Of a DNA stretch of 64,000 bases, positions 1-12,200 are shown piece by piece (the first letter of the stretch is position 1; every line of letters begins with the position of its first letter). Below the pieces are notes generated by a model. The model was not told the origin of the DNA. It saw only the letters and a list, made by a program, of their open reading frames with translations, and did not search any database. Origin of the DNA: Setophaga petechia (lineage: Eukaryota > Chordata > Aves > Passeriformes > Parulidae); the NCBI GenBank assembly GCA_024362935.1, contig JANCRA010000010.1, positions 9,230,501-9,294,500 on the forward strand, written 5' to 3'. The translations under genes and the position numbers were made by a program.

Positions 1-3000
1 AGTGAGTGTTGCCAAGTTAACTCAGAAAGACTTCTAAAGGCAAGAGTGATAGATGAGGAATGTTCTTGCCATGCATGCTCTGGGAACACATGGATCACAC
101 TGACTGTGGCTCCTCTCAGGTTTTCCTTGGGAGCTTGGGTGTTATTTCACAGAGAGAGTTCTCATATTTAACCTGAAGGTGATTGTCTTGTTCCCAGAGT
201 TGGGAGGTTTCTCATCCTATGAGAATATGAAAAGGATACACTTGCAAATGACAGGAGTGGCAATATCTAGTTAATAATATCTAAATAATATGTTCTCACT
301 GATAGGAGTCTTTGCACATCTGTGTAATGAATATCTATGATTGAAGTATCTAAATTGTTTCCTTGGATGGCAGACATCATCCTGACTTACAGTTTTTCAC
401 AAAAGTTCCTGTAAGTAGTTCTGTGGCAGGTACTTTTTGGGGGTCCTATTTCTATTTCCTGTAATTCCTGAAACTTTCTGTCTGAAATCAAAGCTTAATG
501 AATCTGATAGAAGTGAAACAAAACAAACCCCTAAGCAGTAGAGGTGGTGGATCACAAAGTAGTTTATTGCTGTGTAGCACCATTGCAAAGCAGCATGTGT
601 TGTTGAAATGATGTGCAACATGAAAAGTGTACACTCCACTTGTCTGGCAGTCAAATTGAAGATTTTTCAGAAAATGCTGTGAAATCATTAATTTTGGTGG
701 AAAATATACACTTCCTTTTGGAGTAGGAACTGTACAAAATGGCTTTGATCCTATATGTATTTGATAGCTCTTAATGAAATTATTATGGTTAATCTCCAAA
801 ATAGTATTTCTTTTCTTCTTATGTCTTTTGCTCCAACATTAACTTTTGAAAGCCATTCCTTTGTGTTTATTCCCATCCCCAGAACAATTCTCATTCATTT
901 CAGGTGTTTTGAATACAAAGTAGAAATACTTATTTGGATGATCAGTGACTTAAGCTAAATAGTGAGATTTAAACTCTTCAGTTCATCTGCTTCTAGCTTC
1001 TCTTGCATTTTTATAGAAAACTCTCTGAGCTGGGGCAGAAATTTAAAGTTGATTTTTGCCCTGATAGATAAGAGAAGTTCACTCTGCTGTTCTTTCTTTT
1101 TCAACAGAATTTGAGTGGAAGCCCTGTCTGTTGCTTTTCTTGGACTTTTCAAATTATCACTTGAATCCTAAAGAGTCTTCAGGATTTCTTGTCCTTTTCT
1201 CAGGCTGCTGAGAGCAAATGTTGCCATCTCAGTGTTTCACTGCAGAGAGGAAACTAATTGCACGAGGCCACTTTCTGTACAATCATCACAGAACATTCAA
1301 TCAGAATTAATTGCTAAAATTATATAATTACAGCTGCACTGAATGAGACTAGACCACAGCATCTGTTCCAGTCCCAACTGCATTTACTCTTGCTTTTGGG
1401 AGAAAAGTGCAAACTAGGATATTCCTTTTTCTGCACCATTTTATGAGTACCTAAATAAAATAATGGTTTATTTAATGGGACACTTGGAAATGAAATAGAT
1501 ATTTTAAAACCACCGTAGGGTAATATTATTACCCTAGGAAGAAAAGAATTATGACTTAAATTATTAATAATATCCTGAAGGGCTTTTAGGTTTGGTCATG
1601 ATATCTTATAGTAAGCTATCTGAAGAATTGTCATAAAAGAAAACAGTAACTTGAATGGAAGGTCTCTACACTGAGTCCAAATCAATTAATATTGTGTTAA
1701 TGATTGCTTGAGAAACACTAAGTTCACTTCTAAATATCAAGTAATCTTTAGAATTTAGGAAGAGGCATTGAAGCTTCAAAAGACAGAGTGAGAAAGGTAA
1801 AAGCCACATTGGAGCTCCTTGCTCATGTGACTGATCTTGGTGTCCTGTCCACTGCATTTGCTCCTAGGCTATTGACCAAGCAGTAAGGAAATATTTCCTT
1901 TTTGCCACTCCTAAGGCATCAAAAATTTGGAGACAGTCCCCTTAGAACAAGAGATGGGCTTGAAAGATAGGACCAGTACATTCCATCTACCTGCTCCACT
2001 AATTCTTAATCTTGAAGCTGACCAACTTGCAGAATTTACCCTAAAATCATGAAATTGGAATAGATATTTTTCATCAGAACTCGATTTATATGTAATAACT
2101 TTTACCTCAGAAAATAAATCTTTAAAAAGGCATAAACAGCTTGAGATTTGCAATCATGAATAAGGAAATTTGGCACAGAACAGCAGGCACTGTTCAGCTA
2201 TGGAAATTCAGGGTTATAACAGAGCATTTATTAAAGCTAATTTATTGTCAAACATTTCAGAAAACTTAGATACATCAAACTGACAAAGAAAATAAGAGTT
2301 ATATTCCAAATTAAAAAGCATCTGTGTGTGTATCTCACAAACATTTAATTTATAAATTGTGTTTCTTGGTATCTCATCCTTTTTCAGAATTGCAGTAACA
2401 TGTCCCTGAATCCTTGTTGCTCTCCTTTTTGTGTTGAAGTCACTAGTTTTAAGCATGTTTTTTGAACATATTAGACTTGTTAATACAGTCTGATTTAAAT
2501 GCTGTCTTTCCTAAAACAACCAAGCAGCATGTCTGAGGCTGTCATTTAACACAAAACATCAACTAAAAACTGCTGTGTCAGTCCTGGAAGTTCATTTACT
2601 GCTCTGTCCTTGCTAAGAATGCAGGGTTGGGTTTTTTTTTCTATTTCACACATATAATAAACGTTGACAATATTTGTCAAAAACTTTTTATTAGATGAGA
2701 CAGAGATAAAATTGGATTTCATGATAAAAGGAGCACTCAAACAATCTCATTTAGAATGTATGGACTTTTTTGCAGTGCAACTCAGCAGAGCTGTTTGGTG
2801 ATGAGTTCTGGTTATAGGAACAAAATATTTTACTGACTGAATTGTTAATGTGCTTAATTTCCAGCAGCCTTTGCAGATGCATGGAAGCATATTGTGATAA
2901 TTGCTAAAAGGACATTTTAACATATTTCCTTGTTTCAGAACTCATTTTATGTTCAAATGTTGACTTCCCTCCCCACTTTGAGTAAGACCACATTTATTTA

Positions 3001-3757
3001 TGACCAGCTGTTATACAACACCACAACTTCAATTTAAGTCAGAAAGTAATATTAAGTAATATTATTGATGAACAAACAATAGGTTTAATATAGAAATAAT
3101 ATTTCTATGCATTTTCTTCCTAGTTCTAACTACAATGGCTGGATATGTGCATGTGATTTCCATGAAAGGGGTAAAGGCACATGAAATCAGGTTTTATGTG
3201 GACTGGGCAGACTGACAGTGGCTCCTTTCTTGGTCAGGAGACTGAAGCTGGATAAGGGCCTTTGACTTAATAAAATGCCATGATGGAAAAAGGCAATTTG
3301 TATTTTTTCACATGTACTAATTTAGGTGTTTGCAGTTTTATTTGGTTCATGATAGTAGCTTCAGATGAGATATAAACATTACAGGAAGTATTTTCTGCAC
3401 TCTGGATATCTAGTAGTTGAACTTCAGATGCAACTTTTTAATTGGCATTGATAATTAAAGAGAAATCAAACAAGGAAGTTCTGGGGAACTGTTTACCACT
3501 AACTGGGATTTTTGTGCTGTTGAGATTCATGCCTGAAAGATATTTTGATGAACACCTTGCTATGGCATTATGTGTGATTAAATTACACAGTGTCAGCTGG
3601 GCTGCATTGCCTTCAACAGTATCCCTATAAATTACCTTGATGCTCTTTGCTCTGAGAGCCTTTGGAGCCCCTGTATTTATGTGCTGCTGTCTGCTCTTGA
3701 GGGCCCTTCTTGCATGATGAGGGTGCAGCTCTCCTCACGTGGTGGTGTTTGATGCAG
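1..3757. other. AT-rich intron, no recognised gene
   Basis: Unique-looking AT-rich sequence with short A and T runs (such as T-run at 2632). Apart from the palindrome at 1516 I see nothing. Open frames are all under about 105 codons and have no support. Confidence 0.7.
1516..1536. repeat. 21-bp palindrome
   Basis: TAGGGTAATA and its exact complement flank a single central T. Short; chance is possible in sequence this AT-rich, but the GGG/CCC arms make it less so. Confidence 0.7.
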
Positions 3758-3836
3758 GCATGATTGCAGACAAGATACAGAAGGTTCACATAATTTGCTT
3801 TATTTATTCTACTGCTGAAGATACATATTTCCATTT
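3758..3836 (+). repeat. Dispersed duplicate, copy 1
   Basis: This 79-bp segment matches 5463-5541 at 73 of 79 positions without gaps, 1705 bp apart and in the same orientation. Similarity ends sharply at the 3' side and fades at the 5' side. A frame from ATG at 3760 stays open through the segment and on to a stop at 3883-3885. I do not recognise the family. Confidence 0.9.
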
Positions 3837-4383
3837 TAAAGATATCCTCCTGTGGTTTCTTAATGAATTCAGTAAGCAAGTATAATTAGAATTTCTTTCC
3901 AATTCAAACAGTGATTTTCCTGTTAGTGGGAGGTTTTTTTAAACATGTGTGCCTGGTGGTTATTAGATGCCAACATTCCCATGTTTATATTTAACCAGGT
4001 TGAATTCAGGTCTCCTTGACCTGGGGTCTTAACCCACTGGAGACTCTGCCCTTGGCCTTACAAAACTTTTTTACTTTGATGTTAAAAGGAAAATTTAGTG
4101 TTGAGCAGCAGGGAAAACAGGGATAGGGAATGTCAGGATGAGCAGCAGGCTATCTTTGTTCATGCATCCCTTTTGTGCAGGGAAGATCTTCTCCATCCTG
4201 CTGAGCTGCCACTGGGGCTTTGCCTTGTGCTGAGTTGCTGATGTGCCACTGGGGTGGTTGCTCAGCAGATTCTGGTGCCCTGTTCTTTGCACTCTGAATT
4301 GTGTTAAAATGACCTTTCTGCACCTTAGCTTTGAAGAAACTAAGAGACATTTGGAAAACATAGGTATTTCACTTTTTCGTGGC

Positions 4384-4445
4384 CTCTCATACAGGTAAAT
4401 AGAAAAGAAAAAAATATTTTTCTTTCCTATTTACCTGTATGAGAG
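4384..4445. repeat. 62-bp near-perfect palindrome (hairpin)
   Basis: Arms 4384-4412 and 4417-4445 are reverse complements at 28 of 29 positions, with a 4-nt spacer. The single mismatch is at 4403/4426. The outer 19 bp (starting CTCTCATACAGG) pair perfectly and the inner part is A/T-rich. No similarity continues outside the arms. It may be a tiny palindromic transposon remnant or a product of replication-fork template switching. It is shorter than a normal miRNA precursor. Confidence 0.92.
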
Positions 4446-5462
4446 TACAAATCAGTGAAAGTCTGACAGTTTGCACTGACTTTATTAATTTGGGTGGTTG
4501 GCATAGTGATGTAAAGAAGGAACAGTTGTTGAAATCATTCTTGTGGACTAGTTCATTTCACAGGAGAGATGTGAAGTGCTACTATTTGGGACATGAGTCT
4601 TAAAAAAAGGATCACACAAGAAGATATACTGTAATTAAAGTGAAATGTTCTAGCTACTTTTACAACTAAAAACCTTACTTTTGAATGGTGAAATGAAATA
4701 AGACTAGGAGGTGAGTGAGGAAATATGTGGCTGTGCTGTGCATTGGTGTTTGTTACACCTGAATAGGGAATAAAGGCAATCTAAACAAATTCACATAAAT
4801 AAATGTGCTTGAAAATGACAGAAAATCCTACTGAATGTGCTCCATGGTGTGCTGAATGTAAGCTTCTTGGAGATCTCAAAGATAGCACTTGTTAAGATGT
4901 GTGACATTAGATCTCTTAATTTAGCTGCCTAATGTCCTGGATTTCTGTGAGAAAATAAGATCTTGATTTCACTTGAATCATTAATATAAAACTTTGTATT
5001 CCCGTGCATATGTTTCAGAGTGTGAAAATTGTGTTACAAAGCCCTGGGCATGTACAACACTAAAAATCCACATGAAGAAGTAAAGTGCCCAGTGTTTGTA
5101 AGGATGCTGCTCATGGTATTTTGATTGTGTGTTAAACACATTGCAAAAAGTTGGAAAAAACCCCAAACAAATAAGGAAGTGAGCTGTAAAATAGCTGTAA
5201 AAACAGTAATCCTTGTTTTATGCACATATTGTACACTGTATTCTGTATTCTTACTGACAGCACAGATGTGGCTGATCAGTTTGAGTGTAGTTGCACTAGT
5301 GTTCCTTAATTCTGGGGAGATGCATTTGTGGCAAATGTAAATGCTCTGTTATTAGAAAAATTGCAAGTTTCAGATGAGTTGAAATAATTCCAGATTTAGG
5401 AGGCAAAATTAGGAAATAATTTAAACTTCAGAGGAAAACCAATTACCTGATTATGGCTGCGT

Positions 5463-5541
5463 GCATGATTACTGACAAGATACAGAAAGTTCATATAATT
5501 TTCTTTATTTATTCTACTGCTGAAGATAGATATTTCCATTT
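5463..5541 (+). repeat. Dispersed duplicate, copy 2
   Basis: The partner of 3758-3836. It is open in the same frame from ATG at 5465. The six differences include two that would be silent in that frame. It could be two insertions of an unrecognised interspersed element or an old local duplication. Confidence 0.9.
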
Positions 5542-8500
5542 ATTGGGGGCTGGGAGCTGTCAGTGTGGAAGGAAGGAGCTGGGATGGGGTGGCTTTGGGC
5601 AAACCAGCAAACAAAAGCACCCTGAGCCTGGACATCAGCCCACCTCCCATTTCTGTCCTGCCCAGGTAGCTGCAGTGGTTTCAGTGTAATGGTGGGCAAT
5701 TTCTTGAAAATGTTAGCAAAGAAAAAGCCTTTTGAGATGTTAATTTGCTCTTATGCAAATTAATCTGTCAATGGCACACTGAACGTGGAAGACCCAACTT
5801 CTTTTCCCAGAGTGGTTCCTATGGTTTCAGAGGTATGCTTTCTCAGTTGGGAAGATATGAATATTTATGGTACACAAAAAACCCTCATCTGTGTTGCAGT
5901 TTCTATAATTTTTATTTAATTTTACATTAAAGAATGTCATTTCTATCCATTGCACAGGTAAATGGCTTCATCAGCAATCATTTTATGCATGCAGGAGCTG
6001 GCCTGATTTACAGAATGCTAAACACAGATGGGTTTGTTCCTAATGCTCTCTAGTAGCTACTGCAGGAAAGAGTGCACAGTATATGCCTAATACATTATTT
6101 ACTGAAGATAAATGCCAGACATGATTATGGTAAATTAGACCTTTTGAATTATTTATGAGACTCAGTGCTAAATGTTTTTCTCCTCCTTGTGTTACTATAA
6201 AAGCTGTTATATAATTGTTGGTAAACACTTTTTTTGTTAATTATTCAAGATACAGGAAATAAAATGTTTGGTTAAGTGAATCTGTTATTCACTTAAAGCC
6301 ATCTGGTTTTTTTTTTTTTTCCCAAATGTAATTCAACATTTTTCTTTCCTTTCTGAGGTAAAAAAATTAGTGCATTATCAGATAACATTCCTTGTAGACC
6401 TGTTGTCACCTAGATGGAAAAACTGAAAAGCAGAGTATGTATGGAAAACCTTTCATTTTTATTATTATTTTTTAACCATCACACTTTACTTTCTAATATT
6501 ACCTAAATATGTGAGTGGAAATATGTTCCATGATATGTGGCTATTCTCAGTTGAGTGGATTTGTGGCTGAAGTTGGCTATTTTAGCTTGTGCCCTGACTT
6601 GCACCATGACTGCTCTCTTTTCTATTGAAATATTTGAGTTTCTGAGGAAAGCAGCTCTGTGCAGTACTGGGATAATATTTTGCATGTTCCAATCTCTAAC
6701 TGCCTCATTGGTAAAACACCAACCAAAAAAAATCTGAACCTGAATTAAGTATTCTGTACAAGGCATTCCTCCTCCAGCCATTTTAATGTTTGCAACGTTC
6801 TTTTTTCTTTTTCTAATTATATTTTGAAATTGAAATTCTAAGATGCCACCATTCCCAAAGGCCAAATGAACATAATCTATTTGACAACAGACTGGTTTTT
6901 GGCAGCAAGGAACACAATGACAATGTAGGCATATACATCTTTTGTCAGTTTTTATTTAGCGTTCAAAAGATATTTCCCATGCTGTGAGAGTGCTTCTGCA
7001 CCAGTGTTAAAGCTATGCTGGCAATTCTGTGTTAAAGCCTCATTCTGTATTTTTGACAGAAACAATGCCCACTTATTTATTCCAACTGGAGCATCTTTGG
7101 AGCAGTTCATATTTATTTTGATAAATTTTCTCTATTGTTTTTTGACTCAGTTGGGGTAGCAAAGCTCCCTAGTTGGTAGTTGTTTGGGCATCACATTTGA
7201 ATGTGCTGTAAAATGTAGCCATTCTTAGATGTGGAGATGTTGTGTGGTTTTGGGAGAATTAATTCCAGGAAGATTTTCTCCATGCTGTGTGTGTGCCTTA
7301 TGAAATACCTTGTTGAACTGAGAGGTGTGAATGGAGAAATGCTGGAAACACATTTCCACAATTCAAGACTGTTCTGTGATATGTGCCCAGATCCCACTCA
7401 CCATATTTCTGACTCTGGAGGAGGAAACAGTGAATTTGTGGAAGGTGTAAAAAGTTTGGTTGGGAAATTTTAGGGGTAATGCACTCCTGCCATAGCCTAT
7501 TTCTTATCAGTCTTACTCATCAAATTAATAATCAGACAACTTTCTTATCAACTGGGAAATTTTAGAAAGCTGTTACTGTTTTGTTCTTGCAGCCAATTAA
7601 ATTTCTCTCCCCCATTCTTCTCTCTTGGATTCAGGAAGAGAAATGAAATACTATTCTGTGTTACCTTTTACTGACAAGTGGTTTTTGAATTGTTTCTTTT
7701 TCCTCTATAAAGCATTATGAGAACTGTAGTTTGTTTGTTTTGATTTTTTTTTTTTTTTTCTGGAAAGTTTATTCTTCTTTAAAAGGAGAATGGACAATTC
7801 AGCTCCAAGTCTAAGCTATACATTTGTTTCAGGAAAGCTTTTGTAAGTAATGTTAATATATGCATTTTGTTCCATTAAAAGTGTAAAGTGCAAAATGCTT
7901 GGGCACTTAAATCTGTGAGGAAAATTGGAAAAAAAGCAGCTTTAATTCAAATTAATTCAACTTTAAGATCAATTTCCACATGGGCCCAAATTCTGTCTGT
8001 TTGGTTTTTCCCCCTATAAACTGATGAGTTAAAGGAAGCAGCCCCAGTGAGGTTTGGCCAAACCCTGTGTGCACATTTCTCCAGAGTGCTGTTGGATGTG
8101 TGAGGCGAGAGGAGCTGGTTGAGAACGTGCTGAGCAATGATTTCTGTTCCTCCTCTACCCATTTACCAAAGGAACTGGAGAAGAACAGATAATGATTTGT
8201 CCACTAAAATTCACGTCACTTGACCTGTTCAAATTTTTTTGTTGCCTGTGATCTTTTCATAAATGCAGGGACTTGAATTTCAGATGTGATTAAAAAGAAT
8301 AGTTTTAAACCCTGAGCTAATATACAATAGAGAACAAAAGGGGTTTGGGGTTGTATAATTTCCTTGGTTTGTGGCCTTTCTTTCTTTAACAACAGTTTTG
8401 TGCACCCTGATATGGTAAAAACCATTGTATTTATAATTTCATTGGTATAATTAAAATTCATTTCATAAAAACTATGAATTCAAATGAAATCTAGAGTTTC

Positions 8501-9179
8501 ACTCTGCAGTTAGTTATAGGAAAAAGCTAAAAAAATCCTGTTATAAATTAAATATTCTGAGCATAAGCCAGTTTTGAATCCATACCGTACTTTAAGAGAA
8601 TTAGTTACATTTCACTATTTGCTTATTAGAATTTGTATTTTGTCATAAAAATTAGTTTGGAAAATGTCCCCATTCATTCTGTTTAAATTTTGATCCTATG
8701 AAGAAAAGTTAAATGTAACTTTTCCTAAGAATTTTTTCCCCTTTTGAGTTCTATCAAGTGGAATGAAATATGGCCCCTTTGTTTTCTCCTAATCCACTGG
8801 CAGCCTGCAGTTTTCTGATAAACAATTAGAGTAATGATTTATCTAGAGGGAAAACTCAAATGTTTAAAAGTTACATTATCTGGAAAATTATTTTAAAACT
8901 AAATGGTGAAGCAATGAACCCAGAGGGCATGATGATTCAAAACACCACCGAGGAATACTTACAGTGAGGTTTGTAAACTGAACAGCCATCAACATGTACA
9001 GGGTCAGACAAATGGTGATTTATTCTCCATGATTAACTTGTGCTTTAGCAGAAGCCCAGGTGCCAAGACAAAAAGCAACTCCATGTGCCATTTGTTTGAA
9101 AGAGGACAAATAAAATTTTTGTGGCTGAGAATAACAGAAATGTCTGCAAGAAGTTGGAAAGCTTGTCTCTAGCTTCAAA
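5542..9179. other. AT-rich intron, no recognised gene
   Basis: Contains poly(T) runs at 6307-6320 and 7744-7759 and an ATGCAAAT octamer near 5753. The T-runs could be old poly(A) tails in reverse, but no element body is recognisable beside them. Confidence 0.65.
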
Positions 9180-9285
9180 AAAACCAACCAAACAAACCCA
9201 CCACATGCTAAACACCAACCCCCCAGATAAAACAAACTCGACCTAACCAATCAACAACCCCAAAAGACCAAAACCAACCTGTGTG
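9180..9285 (+). repeat. A/C-rich low-complexity stretch
   Basis: Degenerate runs of CCAAA, AACCAACC and CAACCCC with almost no G or T on the + strand for about 100 bp. Strong strand asymmetry; no exact repeat unit. Confidence 0.75.
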
Positions 9286-12200
9286 CAGGGAGATACTGAG
9301 GATCACACATGAGATGTTGACTTTTCTCAGCTTTCTTATATTTAACAAGATGTTGCAGGCACCCAGCATGGTGTGTTTGGAAACACAGGTGTTAATAGCT
9401 AGCAATGAAATAACAAGTATTTTAAATAGAAAAATTGTCATAATGTAGTGGAATAGTGTTTGCCCCAAAGGGTTAACATCTTTGCACCCCAGCTCCCCCC
9501 TCTGAGCACATCAATAACGCATTTAAAATTCATTACTGCTAATTTTATCATTGGTAGCCGTTTACTGTGCTTTAATGGCAGTGCTGATAAGAGCCTGTCT
9601 GCAGATGATAACAGAATTTTCCTTTCCCGAGCTCAGGGCTGGGGTTGTTTTCTCACAGCTCAGGAGTCTCAGCTGCACTCAGGAGCTCCTGGAGCTGAGC
9701 AGCAGCAGCCCCAATCCAGCTGTTATTCCACGGGCTGACTGCAGGAATTAGCACTTAGTGCTCAGTGTTCCCCAAATCCTACAGAAAAAATTGGCTTTAG
9801 AAGAATCCTGTAGTAGCAGTGTTAGCACAGAAATTATTTGGAGATGAATGGAGCTGGGTACTTTCAAAAAACACTTTTCCAAGGGTTTTTCACCTATAGA
9901 GCCGCATGAAACCAATTTTATGAAAAAGATAAATTATTTTGCTAGATAATTAATTTTTTCCTAATGTGGTGATTTCTACCTGCTAATAGGAGGCTGGCTC
10001 AGGCAGATAATAGCTTTACAGAGTCACCAAAATGCCAAGCATCCCTTGGGTGCCTGCAGGCTGGTGCCCACTGGCTGCTGTGCAGGGCGTGCTGGAGGCT
10101 GCTGGGGACACAGGCAGCTCTTTGTGTCCCTGGTGCTGCATTCATCATTCCCCAGGGAAGGAATGAGTTTCCTACTTCCCACACAGTGCATGTGAAAAAC
10201 CTTTTCCTTGTCGTTTGGGGCCCTTCCTTGGGAAAGAAATGACCTGCTTCTGCCTCTCCTGTGTCAGGTAAAGAGGTGTTTGAGCAGGAGGTGAGTTAGA
10301 CACAGCTCTGCTTCAGTGGTGCCTTCTGCAGGGAAAAACTGTTCTGGATCTTTTCTTGCTCTGAGTCCTCAATGCCTCAACCTTCTAAGCAAGTGCTACT
10401 GGGTCATGGGCACCGTGTAGCTCTGGCAAACACTGAGTTTTTCCCTATTTGATGTTCAGGCAGAAGTTTGGAAACACCATCAGGAAGGGTGGTTCTCGTG
10501 CAGAACCTGAGAAGGCAGTAAATCTGAGGGAAGCCTGGCTGGGACTCTACTAACTCACTGCTTCATGACTTTCATCTTTTAGCTGCTCCCTGTTTATTTT
10601 TGTAGAGTGGCAAAGCCTGCCTTTGGCTATTTTTAAGGGCTGATTTGTGTTTTTGGTTTTATCTAAGTATAAAGTATATGTCAGTGAAATAACTGGATGT
10701 ATAATTTATTCTATGATCTTGATTAATTTAATTTAATATGTCAAAGTTCCAGTGTAAACAAATCTCTGGATGTATTTCAAATGCTTCCTCTCTTCAATGA
10801 GAGGAAAATTGGGACTGCTGTACATTAAATCCTGTTTCATAAACACTTGTGGAAATGCACAAGTTTGTGAACATAAACAGTCTCATTGGCCTCAGCAGAA
10901 ATGTTTAAAGTGACTAAACTGATTAGGAGCTGACTGATGGAATGGAAGGCTACAGTCACTGCAGAAGTCTGTGCCTGGTCCCACAAAACCTACTGGCAAG
11001 CCTTGTCAGCTCTAGAAGAGCTTCTGTATTCTGGGAATCTGAACCCATTACAGTATTAAACAGGTTGTGGATCAATTTAACCCCAAAAATCTAAGGTATC
11101 TGAAAAAAAATGATTGTACTATAGAAAGAGGGCTCACTCTGTCAAGACAAATCAAGTGCCCTGCAGATTAATATAGATGAGAATATATGTGGAAAACATG
11201 CACAGCTTATCAAGAAGAGCAGGAACATGACATAAGAAGAGACCAGACCTTTCCTACTATTTCTTGAACTGATTTTTAACAAAATGAACCTATTATAAAA
11301 TTACCTTTGAGGTTCATTAATTGCATGTTTTCATTTCTATGTAAATACAAAAATGCAAAAGAAAAAAAAAAATATATAAACCCTGAATCTTTTTAGGAAG
11401 TTTCATCTCAGGTTTCCCAGCTTTCCTCAGTGTGCTCAGCTGCTCCCAGCTGATGAGTGCCCCTGTGTGAAATTGGCTGTACCTGCAGTACCTGCTCAGT
11501 GCCAGGCAGAAGTGGGTCCCTGTGCCAGTGGCAGTGCTGGACCTGTAACATCTGACACCTCTTTGAAGTGTTATAGTGGAACAGGCTGAAACCTGCAGAA
11601 AGAAGCTGCTGGGGACAAAACACTACCTGCAAGAAGGCTTGTAGGGACAGTAGGATGAATAAAAAATTACTGTGATGTCCATGCAAAATGTGTTCTAATA
11701 GAAACACAACTGCATTTTTTTTTAAACTTACATTTTGCTAAAATCTTATCAGTGTGATGCAATGGTAGCATTTGAAGATCTTCTTAAATTGTGCTTGATA
11801 TTTTTAGCAATGTGCAATGTTTTCCTTAATCCATTTTAATAGGATTTACAATCCCTTTTTGATCAGAAGGTTCAAGCCTTTCTGAAGCTTCACTAAAGCA
11901 ATAATTGTGGTAAAGCCAAAAGGGTTGTATGAATTTGGCTTGCAGTCTTTTGATGCAATTTATATCCATTCCTACCAAGGGAAATAGTCCAACACAGTAT
12001 TTGCAGTGTGGGTCACACCTGTTGTAAATAAATGGTCTATTGTAGAGCTTTACAGTTAACATATTTTCTATATATTTGTCTTATTTCCTTAGAGGTTTAA
12101 TTTAAGAACATTTTGAGATTCATCAGTATATAAAATTCATTTCCAGGGCTAGAATACCAGGACTGGATCCTGTTCAGAGCATTTTGTTGTATCACACATA

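Noticed and set aside
4384..4445. Palindrome as a microRNA precursor
   Set aside because: A 4-nt loop and 29-bp A-rich stem do not fit a canonical precursor; no evidence of processing.
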